Of a stretch of DNA of 64,000 nucleotides, positions 55,653-64,000 are shown one piece after another. Under the pieces are notes generated by a model. It saw only the letters and a program-made list of their open reading frames with translations, was not told the origin of the DNA and did no database searches. The stretch spans positions 707,501 to 771,500 of the forward strand of contig NZ_CP041238.1 in NCBI RefSeq assembly GCF_013488225.1. Reading direction: 5' to 3'. Source of the stretch: Sinorhizobium mexicanum (GTDB lineage Bacteria > Pseudomonadota > Alphaproteobacteria > Rhizobiales > Rhizobiaceae). Both the position numbers and the translations under genes were made by a program. Within the stretch, counting starts at the first letter, position 1, and each line of letters opens with the position of its first letter.

Positions 55653-56446
55653 AGTGCGGCCGGATCAGTTCGGCTTGCGCGACGCCCCAGAAATCCTGAA
55701 CGCGAATCGAGGCTATCGTTGAAATATTGGTTGAGTCCGGCGTGTATTGGCGACCGGGTCGGGACTCGACATCAAGAATCCGCCGCCGCCCTCGGAGTCT
55801 CGGCCGCAATGTCCGGTATGAAAATTAACAATAAAGCAACCTTTGTAGATTCGGAGCCGCGATCCATGCCTCGCCTGGCGGTGCATCTACTGATCAGTTC
55901 TATGTCCGGTGCTAAGTTTCGGCAAATATAGTTTGAAATATTCCAAATAAAATCGAAAAGAGGCTGACTTTTATTCATGAAGCTCCTACGCGCAGACTGT
56001 GTCGGAATTGGTGCATTTTGGCAACAGGGGCTGCGGTAAAGTAAATTTCGCTTTTATTTCGTTGGCAGCGTATAGTTAAAAAAGCGGGCATGAGCGCGGC
56101 AAAAATCGCGCTCATGCGCAAGTTCAGACGCGCTCTCGTTATGTGTCGAGGAAACGAAATTGCGTAGAAAAATGTTGGATATCAATGCGGTATATTTAAT
56201 GAGGCTTTTCGGTTCGCCTCTTGCCTGATCGGTCGCGGACCAGGTAATCGCAAATGATTTCATCGATCATCGCTGAAGTAAACGGCCAGAGGACGCCAGT
56301 GGTTTTTCCGCAGACGCGATGTACAGTTTAGGAACTGATTCGCGTCCTGATTTGCGGATGGCGGTGAATATCGGTTCCGGCCGGGCTGTCGGCGGCGATA
56401 ACAAGCGCATGTTCAGGGCGTCGAATTCGGCACGGGGGCTGAGGCT
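55653..56446. other. Long AT-rich intergenic region upstream of visNR
   Basis: This 794-bp region is distinctly AT-rich from about 55810 to 56270, unlike any other gap in the window. No plus-strand gene is convincing. A strong hairpin with a minus-strand T tract lies at 56078-56117. Two minus frames (56054-56263 and 56267-56500) lack ribosome-binding sites and protein character. The region probably holds the visNR promoter and possibly a small RNA. Confidence 0.6.
56078..56117 (-). terminator. Orphan minus-strand hairpin terminator before visN
   Basis: GCATGAGCGCG (56088-56098) and CGCGCTCATGC (56107-56117) make a perfect 11-bp stem with an 8-nt loop. Read on the minus strand, it is followed after four bases by six T residues (56083-56078). 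No minus-strand gene is recognised upstream of it, so it may end an unannotated transcript. Confidence 0.6.
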
Positions 56447-57184
56447 ATGGACATTTCGCAGGCAGGGGTCGTTTGGCCTTTGCAGACGGCTGCGCCGCAT
56501 AAAAGCGGGCGCGAGATTTCAAGGGAACAATTGATCCGGCGACTCGCTGAAACCGCCGAGCGCGGGGGTTTTGCAAACGCACTTGCGGCACTGACCGATT
56601 ACGTTGGTGCCACCCACTATCTGCTTGCACGCCACGAGCTTTCCCAGGACGGCGGGCTTGATAGCGTCGTCTGCTCCGATTGGCCGTTCGATGTCGTGCG
56701 GCGGTTGGCGGGAATCGTTGTCGACCTCAACGCCAAGACGACCGAACTGGAGAAGTGCCTCGCGGTCCTGCAGCCGTGCTTTCACACGATGCCGGATGAC
56801 ATAGACCTGCCTCGCGGGGTGAGCCGGGAATATTGCGCCGTTGTTTTCAACGTCGGACGAACGCGGTTCTCGCTGATGCTCCTGTTCCCGGCGGACGTGA
56901 TCCTGTCGCAGGCGGGGCTGCGTGATATCGCGTTGCTTGCCGCCTATGTCGCAAGCCTCAAGACCAGCGTAGATGCACGGCACGAGCGCGAATGCGACTT
57001 GACCGAACGCGAAATCGAATGCCTGTTCTGGATCGCCGAAGGCAAGACGAGCGAGGAGATCGCCGTCATTCTCGGCATATCCCGCAATACCATCAATAAT
57101 TACATCACCAGCGTGATGCGAAAGACTGCGACGCGAACGAGGTCGGAAGCGATCGCCCACGCCGTTCGCAACAATCTGGTTTAA
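56447..57184 (+). CDS. visN: VisN, LuxR-type master regulator of motility
   Basis: This 245-aa protein has an N-terminal ligand-binding-like domain (about 25-170) and a C-terminal LuxR helix-turn-helix: LTEREIECLFWIAEGKTSEEIAVILGISRNTINNYITSVMRK. With VisR it forms the heteromeric top-level activator of the flagellar and chemotaxis genes in S. meliloti, acting through Rem. GGGGGCTGAGG precedes ATG 56447. visR follows after an 11-bp gap. Confidence 0.94.
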   Translation: MDISQAGVVWPLQTAAPHKSGREISREQLIRRLAETAERGGFANALAALTDYVGATHYLLARHELSQDGGLDSVVCSDWPFDVVRRLAGIVVDLNAKTTELEKCLAVLQPCFHTMPDDIDLPRGVSREYCAVVFNVGRTRFSLMLLFPADVILSQAGLRDIALLAAYVASLKTSVDARHERECDLTEREIECLFWIAEGKTSEEIAVILGISRNTINNYITSVMRKTATRTRSEAIAHAVRNNLV

Positions 57185-57195
57185 GGGAGGCACCG

Positions 57196-57939
57196 ATGGT
57201 TCATTTCGTCACAGGCGGTCGTCCCGACGACGATGGCCGACTGGGCAGGAATGGGCGGGCTGCGCGCGCGGCAACCCTGGTGACACGGCTGCAGGCGATG
57301 CAGCGGCGGATCAATGCGAAGAATTTCGCTGTTCTGCGCGTCAACGGCAGAGGCACGCCTGCGGCGCGCAAGCTAACCTGCGTCCTTCACAACTGGGGTG
57401 CCGCGTGCGAGGCGAACGCCCGCGATCTCATAGGCGTCTATGGCGAGGAGTTGCTTGCACATCTCGATCGCTCCCTGCTGCCGGTCCTGTGGGATGGCCT
57501 GGGCGAGCATCAGGCCGCCGAAGTCGCCGATTTCCGTCCGTTCGCGCAGCGGCTGGCGGGACGAAAACTCGCCTATTCCGGGATCGCCTTCCCGGTCCGA
57601 CTCGGCGCTCAGGGCAACGGCTATGTCGTCTTCACCGGCAGCTATATCGATGCGTCCAGCGAGCAGGTCGTCGATCTGCATGCGCAGAGCTGCCACATCA
57701 TGACGGATATGCTCGCCGCAGACGAAAGGCGACTGTTTCAGGCGGAGGCGCTCAGCGATCGCGAGATCGCTTGCCTGCAGATGGCCGGCGACGGGCACAT
57801 CAGCGAGGAAATCGCCGAGAAGATGGGTCTCTCCGTGCACACGGTCAATGCCTATCTCGGGGCGGCAACGACGAAGCTAGACTCCGTCAATCGCATCCAG
57901 GCGATCGCTAAGGCGATACGCCTCGGCTATATCAGTTGA
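57196..57939 (+). CDS. visR: VisR, LuxR-type partner of VisN
   Basis: This 247-aa paralogue of VisN has the LuxR DNA-binding domain LSDREIACLQMAGDGHISEEIAEKMGLSVHTVNAYLGAATTKLD at the C terminus. The N terminus carries a divergent sensor domain. GGGAGG lies upstream of ATG 57196. The gene ends 28 bp from the convergent flhB-operon gene. Confidence 0.94.
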   Translation: MVHFVTGGRPDDDGRLGRNGRAARAATLVTRLQAMQRRINAKNFAVLRVNGRGTPAARKLTCVLHNWGAACEANARDLIGVYGEELLAHLDRSLLPVLWDGLGEHQAAEVADFRPFAQRLAGRKLAYSGIAFPVRLGAQGNGYVVFTGSYIDASSEQVVDLHAQSCHIMTDMLAADERRLFQAEALSDREIACLQMAGDGHISEEIAEKMGLSVHTVNAYLGAATTKLDSVNRIQAIAKAIRLGYIS

Positions 57940-57967
57940 CGACTTTTGTCGCGGTGGCCCCTCGGTC

Positions 57968-58417
57968 CTAGCTCGCGAGTGGAAGGGCGTAGGATTTGAC
58001 GAATTTCGCCTCTTCCAGGCTTTTCGCGAGGAAGGCGGTGTTTTCGTCCGGATCCGCGGACGGGTGCTGGAAGCTGATATGGCTGATCTCGACCCCGGCG
58101 GTGTCGTTGCCGAGAGTCAGCCGCGCATAGACCGTAATGCCACGCGGCTTCAGTTCTAGGTCGAGAACGATCTCGGGGTTGCTGTCCCAATCCAGATTAT
58201 AGTTGCCGCCGAGACCGAAATTCACCGTGCCCGGCAGGAAGTAGAGCTCGGCGGCAGACTCCACGAGGTCGGCGAGGCTCGCATGTGACTCGAACCGTAA
58301 GAGCGCGATGAAGTCCGCAGCGTCGACCAGACGCAGTTCCGTCGCCACCGGACGGATTGCTTCCGCCACTATCTGCTCGCGTTTTTCGGAGAATTCGCAC
58401 TTTTTCATCGAGATCAC
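57968..58417 (-). CDS. Unknown protein co-transcribed with flhB
   Basis: This 149-aa soluble protein starts at ATG 58417, sharing ATGA with the flhB stop, so it is translationally coupled. A helical N-terminal half ([18 protein letters not shown] ... [17 protein letters not shown]) is followed by a beta-rich half ([33 protein letters not shown]). No signal peptide or membrane helix is seen. No characterised family is recognised; the coupling implies a role in, or co-regulation with, flagellar export. Confidence 0.8.
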   Translation of the reverse strand: MISMKKCEFSEKREQIVAEAIRPVATELRLVDAADFIALLRFESHASLADLVESAAELYFLPGTVNFGLGGNYNLDWDSNPEIVLDLELKPRGITVYARLTLGNDTAGVEISHISFQHPSADPDENTAFLAKSLEEAKFVKSYALPLAS

Positions 58418-59496
58418 GTCACCCGTTTTTGTTGCGGCTGAGCTGCGTAAACCCGGTGAATGAGTTCGGCGACTGCCTTGTAAAACACCGGTGGAATCAC
58501 ACTATCCACCGAGACTTGTGCAAACATGGAGCGCGCGAGCGGCGGATCCTCGAAGACCGGAATGCCGTTTTTCTCGGCAAGTTCGCGGATCTTGAGCGCG
58601 ACCAGGTCCTGGCCCATGGCGACCACGACCGGCGCATCGTTCTCTTCACGAACGTAGCGCAGGGCGACGGCATAGTGCGTCGGGTTGGCGATCACCAGCG
58701 TGGCGCGCGGCACCGAGGAAATCATGCGCTTGCGCGCCCGGTCGCGCTGGATCGAGCGCAACCGCGACTTGACGATCGGATCGCCTTGGGACTGCTTGAG
58801 TTCCTCCTTTACCTCCTGCTTCGTCATCATGAGTTCCGTGTACCAGTGATGCCGCGTCCAGAAGAGGTCGCCGATGGCAAGCACGGCCGTCGCCAGCAGG
58901 ACGACGATCATGATCTGCTTGAGGTCGGACGTCATCGCCGTGAAAATCGTCACCGGATCGGAGAACATCAGATCGAGCGTGGCGAAATAGTCGTTCCACA
59001 AAACAAGGACGACGACGGTCGAAACGACGACGATCTTGAACAGGGACTTGCCGAATTCGACCAGCCCTTGCACGCCGTAGATGCGCTTGAAGCCGGCTGC
59101 TGGCGATATGCGGTTCATCTTCGGCTGAATGCGGTCGAGGACCGGACGGGGGAGATTCTGGAAGATCGACGATCCGACACCGAAGATGATGAGCAGCACG
59201 AAGATCGGGACGAGCAGCGCCCCGGATTTCATGACGATGTGCGAGATCAGCGCGACGACGTCGGTCGAGGTGTCCAGCCGCCAGGCTTCCGGCTGCTCGA
59301 AAATGTCCTTGAGAGCCTCGGCGACACTGGCCGCACCGTCCGACAGAAAGAAGACGACGAAGATGTAGATCGCGAGCGTCGAGGCGAACACCGTCACCTC
59401 GCGGGAAAATGGGACATTACCCTTGTCGGCGGCATCGGAGAGCTTCTTCTCCGATGGCGCCTCGGTCTTGCTGTCTTTGTCCTGATCTTCCGACAT
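58414..59496 (-). CDS. flhB: Flagellar export apparatus protein FlhB
   Basis: This 360-aa protein opens with the typical charged leader ([25 protein letters not shown]) and four membrane helices (for example [15 protein letters not shown] and [17 protein letters not shown]). The cytoplasmic autocleavage domain has NPTH in [15 protein letters not shown]. FlhB switches export from hook to filament substrates. It is downstream of fliG on the minus strand, after a 161-bp gap. Confidence 0.95.
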   Translation of the reverse strand: MSEDQDKDSKTEAPSEKKLSDAADKGNVPFSREVTVFASTLAIYIFVVFFLSDGAASVAEALKDIFEQPEAWRLDTSTDVVALISHIVMKSGALLVPIFVLLIIFGVGSSIFQNLPRPVLDRIQPKMNRISPAAGFKRIYGVQGLVEFGKSLFKIVVVSTVVVLVLWNDYFATLDLMFSDPVTIFTAMTSDLKQIMIVVLLATAVLAIGDLFWTRHHWYTELMMTKQEVKEELKQSQGDPIVKSRLRSIQRDRARKRMISSVPRATLVIANPTHYAVALRYVREENDAPVVVAMGQDLVALKIRELAEKNGIPVFEDPPLARSMFAQVSVDSVIPPVFYKAVAELIHRVYAAQPQQKRVT

Positions 59497-59657
59497 GAAA
59501 CAGGAAGCTCCCGGCGATTGCCCGATCGAACGTCATCCGATCAGGCAAGCCTGCGGCAACGCTCTCCCGCTGTCGTGAACCTGGAATTTCTGACGCGCAA
59601 GGGTCTGGCGCAGCCGGCAGGGCCGGGTCAACAGGAATTATGGAGTCGCGGCGGGCC

Positions 59658-60689
59658 TCAGGCGGCCGCCGCTTCCTTGTCCTTGAGCTCCAGCTGTCCG
59701 CCGGCGGCAAGGCGGATCGCTTCCTGGGTGATCGACCGTCTGGCGATCGCGATGTCGCGGGGGTTGATGCCGGCGTCGCCGACCGCCAGATCCGATTCGA
59801 TCATGCGGCGCTGGCGGGCGCCGATCGACGCGAGAACCGATTCGCGCAGGTCCGGCGCCGAGCCGCGAAGCGCCATCGTGATGATGTCGGTGGACACGTC
59901 GTTGAACAACTGCACGCGGCTTCGCTGCGGCATGAAGAGGATGTCGTCGAAGAGGAAGATCTTCGGCCGGACCTTTTTGGCCGAGTCGGTGTTGATCGTC
60001 TCGAGCGACGCGAGCAGCGTGTCCACCTGTCCCTTTTCGAGTTCGTTCATGACCTCGGCGATCTTGGCCGGTCCGGGCGAGTTGCGCTCGGCTTCCATCT
60101 CGTCGATCATTTCCATCACGCGCGCCTCGATGATGGCGGCCGCCTTCGGGCTGACATTCTTTATGTTGACGGCGCGGTTGAGGATATCAGGCCGTTGTGT
60201 TTCCGAAAGCTGCAACAGCACCTTGGCGCCGAAGCTTGAGGGCATCATCGACAGGACGTACGCGATCGTCTGCGGGTGTTCCTTGGCAAGCGCCTGGGCA
60301 ACGAGGACCGGATCGCATTCCTGCAAACGATCCCAGATATTTGCTTCGTAGGACTGGAAGGTGGCGCGGCGGCCGAGCAGGCCGTCGACCTCGTCGGGGG
60401 TCAGCCCTTCTTCGAGGATGCTTTCGATCGCCCGGGCATTGTCCATCAGGCCCGCACCTTCGGTGAAGAGATCCTCGAACTCGTTGACGAGCGCTTCGAG
60501 TTCGTGGGGCGGGATGGCGCGCAGTGATTGCGCCGCGGCGATGATCGCCTGGAGCTCGCTCTGGGTGAAGAACTTCAAGAGCTTCCCGGCCACGGACTTG
60601 CCCATGGCAAGCAACACGGCGGCCGCCTTGTCTGTCTGGCTCAGCGGATGTGCCGGCGTTTGTGCCCCGAAACTTTCGAAATCCATCAT
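59658..60689 (-). CDS. fliG: Flagellar motor switch protein FliG
   Basis: This 343-aa protein has the FliF-binding N-terminal domain (LSQTDKAAAVLLAMGKSVAGKLLKFF), middle domain with the EHPQ motif (LAKEHPQTIAYVLSMM) and a C-terminal torque helix region (RESVLASIGARQRRMIESDL). It couples MotA to rotor rotation. GAGGGA lies upstream. The ATG ATG doublet leaves the first or second Met as start. Confidence 0.95.
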   Translation of the reverse strand: MMDFESFGAQTPAHPLSQTDKAAAVLLAMGKSVAGKLLKFFTQSELQAIIAAAQSLRAIPPHELEALVNEFEDLFTEGAGLMDNARAIESILEEGLTPDEVDGLLGRRATFQSYEANIWDRLQECDPVLVAQALAKEHPQTIAYVLSMMPSSFGAKVLLQLSETQRPDILNRAVNIKNVSPKAAAIIEARVMEMIDEMEAERNSPGPAKIAEVMNELEKGQVDTLLASLETINTDSAKKVRPKIFLFDDILFMPQRSRVQLFNDVSTDIITMALRGSAPDLRESVLASIGARQRRMIESDLAVGDAGINPRDIAIARRSITQEAIRLAAGGQLELKDKEAAAA

Positions 60690-60717
60690 GGATTTATCCC
60701 TCGCCCATTCATTGGGC

Positions 60718-61347
60718 CTATGTGTTCTTGCTGCCCTTGATCTCGATGAGCTTGACGCCGAAACGGGTTACGTCGCCCTCGAGTACGGTAATTTCGCCGC
60801 GGCCGATCACCCGGCCATTGACCATGATCTCGACCGGCTCCCCGATCTTGCGGTCGAGCGCGATCGTTGCGCCTTCGGCCAGGCCCATGAGCCCGGAAAC
60901 CTGCATCCGGCTGGTGCCGAGCACGATCTGAACATCGATCGGAATGTCCATGATCAGATCGAGATTGGCCGTCATGCCGCTACCCGGCGCGGATTCGATT
61001 GCCGGCTCGGCAGCATCGAAGCTGCCGCCGCCGAAAGCGCTGCCGGCGTCGAAGGCGCCGTTCAATCCAGCGTCGGCGAAATCGCCACCGAAGCTGTCCG
61101 CCCCGAAGTCGCCACCGAATGCGCCACCGAATGCGCTTGAGCTGTCGGTCGTGCCACCAAAGTCGCCGCCGAATTCTGTTGCCATGTCCAGCGCGCCGGT
61201 GGAGGCGAAGTCGGCGCCAAATTCCGCCGCCTGGTCGCCATCCTTCTTGAGAACGCCGCGCAGGTCGTCGATCGCCTGGTCGAGCTCCGTGTCTTCGACG
61301 GCGAAGGCGGCCTGTTCTTGGATGGGTGCTGCTTTCTTGGGTGCCAT
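60718..61347 (-). CDS. fliN: Flagellar motor switch protein FliN with Gly/Ala/Phe/Asp-rich insert
   Basis: About 209 aa from ATG 61347 ([12 protein letters not shown]); ATG 61383 would add 12 residues. The C-terminal about 80 residues are a standard SpoA/FliN domain ([48 protein letters not shown]). Residues about 50-125 form a low-complexity region of [15 protein letters not shown] and similar units, absent from enteric FliN. It is the lower ring of the C-ring. Confidence 0.92.
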   Translation of the reverse strand: MAPKKAAPIQEQAAFAVEDTELDQAIDDLRGVLKKDGDQAAEFGADFASTGALDMATEFGGDFGGTTDSSSAFGGAFGGDFGADSFGGDFADAGLNGAFDAGSAFGGGSFDAAEPAIESAPGSGMTANLDLIMDIPIDVQIVLGTSRMQVSGLMGLAEGATIALDRKIGEPVEIMVNGRVIGRGEITVLEGDVTRFGVKLIEIKGSKNT

Positions 61348-61400
61348 GTGCGAATTATTCCAGTTGAAGCTTGCCTCAGGCATTCTACCGAGGCGGGCTG

Positions 61401-62348
61401 TTAGCTCATGATGTGGCGAAGAATGTCCTGTTCGGAGCCGTGCGTATCCTTGACCCGGACCGTGTATTTCGCGCCCGACCGCCCGAACTCGCAGACATAG
61501 AGCTCGCGTCCGTTGGCGTTTACGTCGACGCGAACGTCCTGGCCGTCATGAAACGGGATCACGGCCCCCGGCTGCAGGCGGCTGATCGTGTCGAGTGTCA
61601 GGCTTTCCAGCCGGATGCGTGCCTCGAGCGTTACGGCCGAACGGCGAACCTGTTCCTCGAGCTGCTCCGTCCATTCCGTCTTGCCCTTATCAGCGCCGCC
61701 GGCACCCTTGGGTGGGACGATCTGTGTCTTGATGAGAACGCTTTGGGGAACGATCACCGAAAAGGTCGAGAGCACCGGGCCAAGGCCGATCGTCATATCG
61801 ATGGAGGCGGCGTAAACGTCCTCCATTGCCGGATCGGGTTTGGGGCGTGTTTGGCTGTTGTACGGACGGCCCACGACAGGCTCGAAGCCATCCGGCGCGT
61901 TCACCGCTCCGCGCAGCACATCGGCGATCTTGTCGAAGATCGGCACCGCGACGTCGATCTCGATCTGCGACATCGACCGGGGCTGCGGTTCTCCGATGCT
62001 CGTAGGCTCGGCGCCGAGCAGGGCTTCGACGAGGGTGATGAGGACCGGGCTGTCACATCCGATCTGGAAATCTTGGCACCAGTTGCGCAGCGAAGCGTCG
62101 GTTAGCAGCACGCCGTCTCCAAGGCCGGCAATGAGCTCGTTCCGGAGACCGGTCTTGAAACCGGCATAGCCGATTGCAATGTCGTGACCGGTCTCGGCCC
62201 TATAAATGCCCGGAAGCATTTCGCCGAAGACCTGGCCGAGTTCGAGCGCGGTCCGGCCGATGGTCTTGTCGTCGCCGAGCGCGCCGATCATGCGCGCAAG
62301 CAGCCTCTTGTCGAATGCGTAGACGTTCGATGCCGTGCTCGGATTCAT
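61401..62348 (-). CDS. fliM: Flagellar motor switch protein FliM
   Basis: This 315-aa C-ring protein has a middle CheC-like domain and a C-terminal SpoA domain ([43 protein letters not shown]). It receives the CheY2 signal and sits between FliG and FliN. The N terminus lacks the enteric LSQxEIDALL CheY-binding consensus. It starts two bases after the motA stop. Confidence 0.92.
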   Translation of the reverse strand: MNPSTASNVYAFDKRLLARMIGALGDDKTIGRTALELGQVFGEMLPGIYRAETGHDIAIGYAGFKTGLRNELIAGLGDGVLLTDASLRNWCQDFQIGCDSPVLITLVEALLGAEPTSIGEPQPRSMSQIEIDVAVPIFDKIADVLRGAVNAPDGFEPVVGRPYNSQTRPKPDPAMEDVYAASIDMTIGLGPVLSTFSVIVPQSVLIKTQIVPPKGAGGADKGKTEWTEQLEEQVRRSAVTLEARIRLESLTLDTISRLQPGAVIPFHDGQDVRVDVNANGRELYVCEFGRSGAKYTVRVKDTHGSEQDILRHIMS

Positions 62349-62349
62349 G

Positions 62350-63228
62350 TTATGCCGCCTTGCTTTCGCTGCCGCCGCCCGGGTTCATCATCTCCTGCTC
62401 GACCGCGTCGATGGACGGCCGTTCGTAGGCGGAGATCGTCTTGCGGCCATATTCGAGCGCGACCTGCGGGACCGAGCCGTTCATGTAGGCTAGCAGCGTT
62501 TGCTTGACGATGACGTAGAGGCGGTTCTGCTTCTCGCGCACGGCCTTGATGTTGGCGACGAGCGGACCGACGATCGAATAGGAGAGGAAGACGCCGAGCA
62601 GGGTTCCGACGAGCGCGGCGGCGATCTTGGCCCCAAGCACTTCCGGGGCCTCGTTGATGGCGCCCATCGCCTTGATGACGCCGAGAACCGCCGCGACGAT
62701 ACCGATCGCCGGCAGTGCATCGCCCATGATCGTCAGCGAGTGATAGCACTTCATCTTGTCATGGGTGATCGTCTGGATTTCCTCGTCCATCAGCGCTTCG
62801 ATCTCATGCGAGCGGGCATTGCCGATGATGATCAGTCGCACATAGTCACAGATGAAGGCGGTCAGTTCCTTATTCTGCAGGACGGTCGGCGCGGACTGGA
62901 AGATCGACGATTCCTCCGGGTTGTCGATGTGACTCTCGATCTCGTTGCGGGACTTGGTCCTGAGATCGCGCATCAGGCTGTAGAGGACGCCGAGCGTGTC
63001 GAGGTAGTGGCGCTCCTTGGGCACCTTGTGCCGGAAGGCTTCGCCGAGCGCCTTGCCCGTGTCTTTCACGACCTTCATCGAGTTGGCCATGATGAAGCCG
63101 CCGATTCCGGCTCCGCCGATGATCATCAGCTCGAAAGGCTGGTTCAGCACTTCCAGGTGTCCGCCCATCGCGAGGTATCCGCCGAGGATACAGCCGAAGG
63201 TCACAAGAAGCCCGATGATGATGTTCAT
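62350..63228 (-). CDS. motA: Flagellar motor stator protein MotA
   Basis: This 292-aa membrane protein has four helices ([40 protein letters not shown], and the pair [25 protein letters not shown] and [22 protein letters not shown]). The large cytoplasmic loop holds charged residues that contact FliG. With MotB it forms the proton channel. ATG 63228 with AGGTA is chosen; the extension to 63279 lacks family similarity. It heads motA-fliM-fliN. Confidence 0.95.
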   Translation of the reverse strand: MNIIIGLLVTFGCILGGYLAMGGHLEVLNQPFELMIIGGAGIGGFIMANSMKVVKDTGKALGEAFRHKVPKERHYLDTLGVLYSLMRDLRTKSRNEIESHIDNPEESSIFQSAPTVLQNKELTAFICDYVRLIIIGNARSHEIEALMDEEIQTITHDKMKCYHSLTIMGDALPAIGIVAAVLGVIKAMGAINEAPEVLGAKIAAALVGTLLGVFLSYSIVGPLVANIKAVREKQNRLYVIVKQTLLAYMNGSVPQVALEYGRKTISAYERPSIDAVEQEMMNPGGGSESKAA

Positions 63229-63412
63229 TGTCGATACCTGTCGCGATCGTGATTTTCCGTTGACGGAATAGGGCTTCATCCTTGCGTGAGGCTGTTCGTA
63301 GAGCCCTCTTGAAACCCGCGCGCGGAACAGGTTCGCGCAAGCCAGTCAGGTCAGGATTTGCGAGGTCGGGCGAAGTCGCGCCCGGCTTCATTCCGGACAG
63401 GGCGAAGCGATC

Positions 63413-64000
63413 GTGACCACGACCCATACGAGCTACAAGCTGATCACCGCCGATCTGACGAAATCGCTTGAGCGCGTCTCGGAACAGCCGGACGTTGCTC
63501 GCGAGACGGAATATTATCTGGCGACGATCGGCAGCATCAAAACCATCGACGATTTCTTCGCCGACAGCCGGCTCTACAACTACGCGATGAAGGCGCATGG
63601 CCTCGAAGACATGGCCTATGCGAAGGCCTTCATGCGCAAGGTGCTTTCCGAGGGCATCGACAGCGATGACGCCTTTGCCAACAAGCTGACGGATGGCCGT
63701 TACAAGGCGCTGGTCGAATCCCTGAATTTTGCCCGCAACGGCGAGGCGGCGACCTCATTCGATCGCGCGCAAAAGGGCGTTGCCGACAAATACGCCCGCC
63801 AGACACTCGAACAGAATGCCGGCGAGGAAAATGCCGGCGTGCGGCTGGCGCTCTATTTCTCGCGCATGGCGCCGACGATCACCAGCGGCTACGCCATCAT
63901 CGCCGACGAGGCCTTGGCACAGGTCGTGCGAACTGCCCTGCAGCTGCCCGACGAGTTCGCGGCGGCCGATGTCGATCGCCAGGCCGAGGCCTATGAGGCG
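63413..64000 (+). CDS. DUF1217 flagellar-cluster protein (partial)
   Basis: The frame starts at GTG 63413 (AGGGCGAAG upstream) and runs off the right edge after 196 codons. The visible sequence opens TTHTSYKLITADLTKSLERVSEQPDVARETEYYLATIG and has NKLTDGRYKALVESLNFA and SRMAPTITSGYAIIADEALAQVVRTAL. This is the DUF1217 pattern found in alphaproteobacterial flagellar clusters. It is divergent from motA. The function is not established. Confidence 0.85.
   Translation, partial: MTTTHTSYKLITADLTKSLERVSEQPDVARETEYYLATIGSIKTIDDFFADSRLYNYAMKAHGLEDMAYAKAFMRKVLSEGIDSDDAFANKLTDGRYKALVESLNFARNGEAATSFDRAQKGVADKYARQTLEQNAGEENAGVRLALYFSRMAPTITSGYAIIADEALAQVVRTALQLPDEFAAADVDRQAEAYEA

Noticed and set aside
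56054..56263. 69-codon minus-strand ORF upstream of visN
   Set aside because: Its sequence passes through the hairpin terminator at 56078-56117, so it would be cut off before its stop codon.
58357..60351. 664-codon open frame on the plus strand
   Set aside because: It is antisense to flhB and fliG, whose domains are clear, and its product is Arg/His/Asp-rich without fold features. High-GC codon bias explains such antisense frames.
1..64000. CRISPR arrays, insertion sequences and prophage genes
   Set aside because: No regularly spaced repeat-spacer pattern, transposase, integrase or phage structural gene was found on either strand.

Overview
The window is a high-GC alphaproteobacterial chromosome segment. 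Gene content and order point to Sinorhizobium (Ensifer), close to S. meliloti: an rkp-1 capsular (K-antigen) lipid cluster, a rhizobial-type rhamnose operon (rhaDI / rhaRSTPQUK) directly followed by the icpA-cheS-cheY1-cheA-cheW-cheR-cheB-cheY2-cheD-cheT operon, and then the flagellar genes fliF, visNR, flhB, fliG, fliN, fliM and motA. Species rank cannot be fixed from the sequence alone. No phage, insertion sequence, CRISPR array or obvious island is visible; almost everything looks like vertically inherited core genome. 

Layout. (1) 1-10948, minus strand: rkpA (2513-aa multidomain polyketide/fatty-acid synthase), rkpG (alpha-oxoamine synthase), rkpH (short-chain reductase) and rkpI (membrane protein entering a sulfatase/LTA-synthase-like domain, cut by the window edge). 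A divergent Wza-type polysaccharide-export lipoprotein lies at 11362. (2) 12.6-15.5 kb: NAD salvage genes pncA and pncB around a small exported Tyr/Arg-rich protein. (3) 15.5-21.4 kb: a transmembrane chemoreceptor, small unknown genes, an exported protein, an ABC-F ATPase and tRNA-Thr(GGT). (4) 21.5-27.9 kb: housekeeping run murA, DUF2948, hisD, UPF0262, a low-molecular-weight phosphatase-like gene, infA, maf, yacG, then tRNA-Phe(GAA). (5) 28-33.3 kb: a ceramide-glucosyltransferase-like enzyme, a GlxA/AraC regulator, a YbaK-type deacylase and several small membrane or unknown proteins. (6) 33.5-44.5 kb: complete L-rhamnose uptake and catabolism. (7) 45.2-64 kb: chemotaxis signalling, the VisNR master motility regulator and the flagellar basal body, switch and motor. 

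How the parts work together. RkpA can build an acyl chain on its ACP, RkpG can condense that chain with an amino acid, and RkpH carries the sequence hallmarks of 3-ketosphinganine reductases, so rkpAGH reads as a polyketide route to a sphingoid-like lipid. The rha genes bind, import, epimerise, isomerise, phosphorylate and cleave rhamnose under a DeoR-type repressor, with paired 10-bp-spaced repeats in the control region. The che operon supplies a soluble globin-type receptor, the CheA kinase, two CheY proteins, the CheS/CheY1 phosphate sink, and the adaptation enzymes CheR, CheB, CheD and CheT, which act on the FliM/FliN/FliG switch encoded downstream. 

Most noteworthy are the sphingoid-like reading of rkpAGH, two oppositely oriented repeat copies flanking rkpH, a chemoreceptor globin domain whose heme-ligand histidine appears replaced by Glu, a minus-strand hairpin terminator in the AT-rich gap before visN, and two tiny single-helix membrane ORFs.
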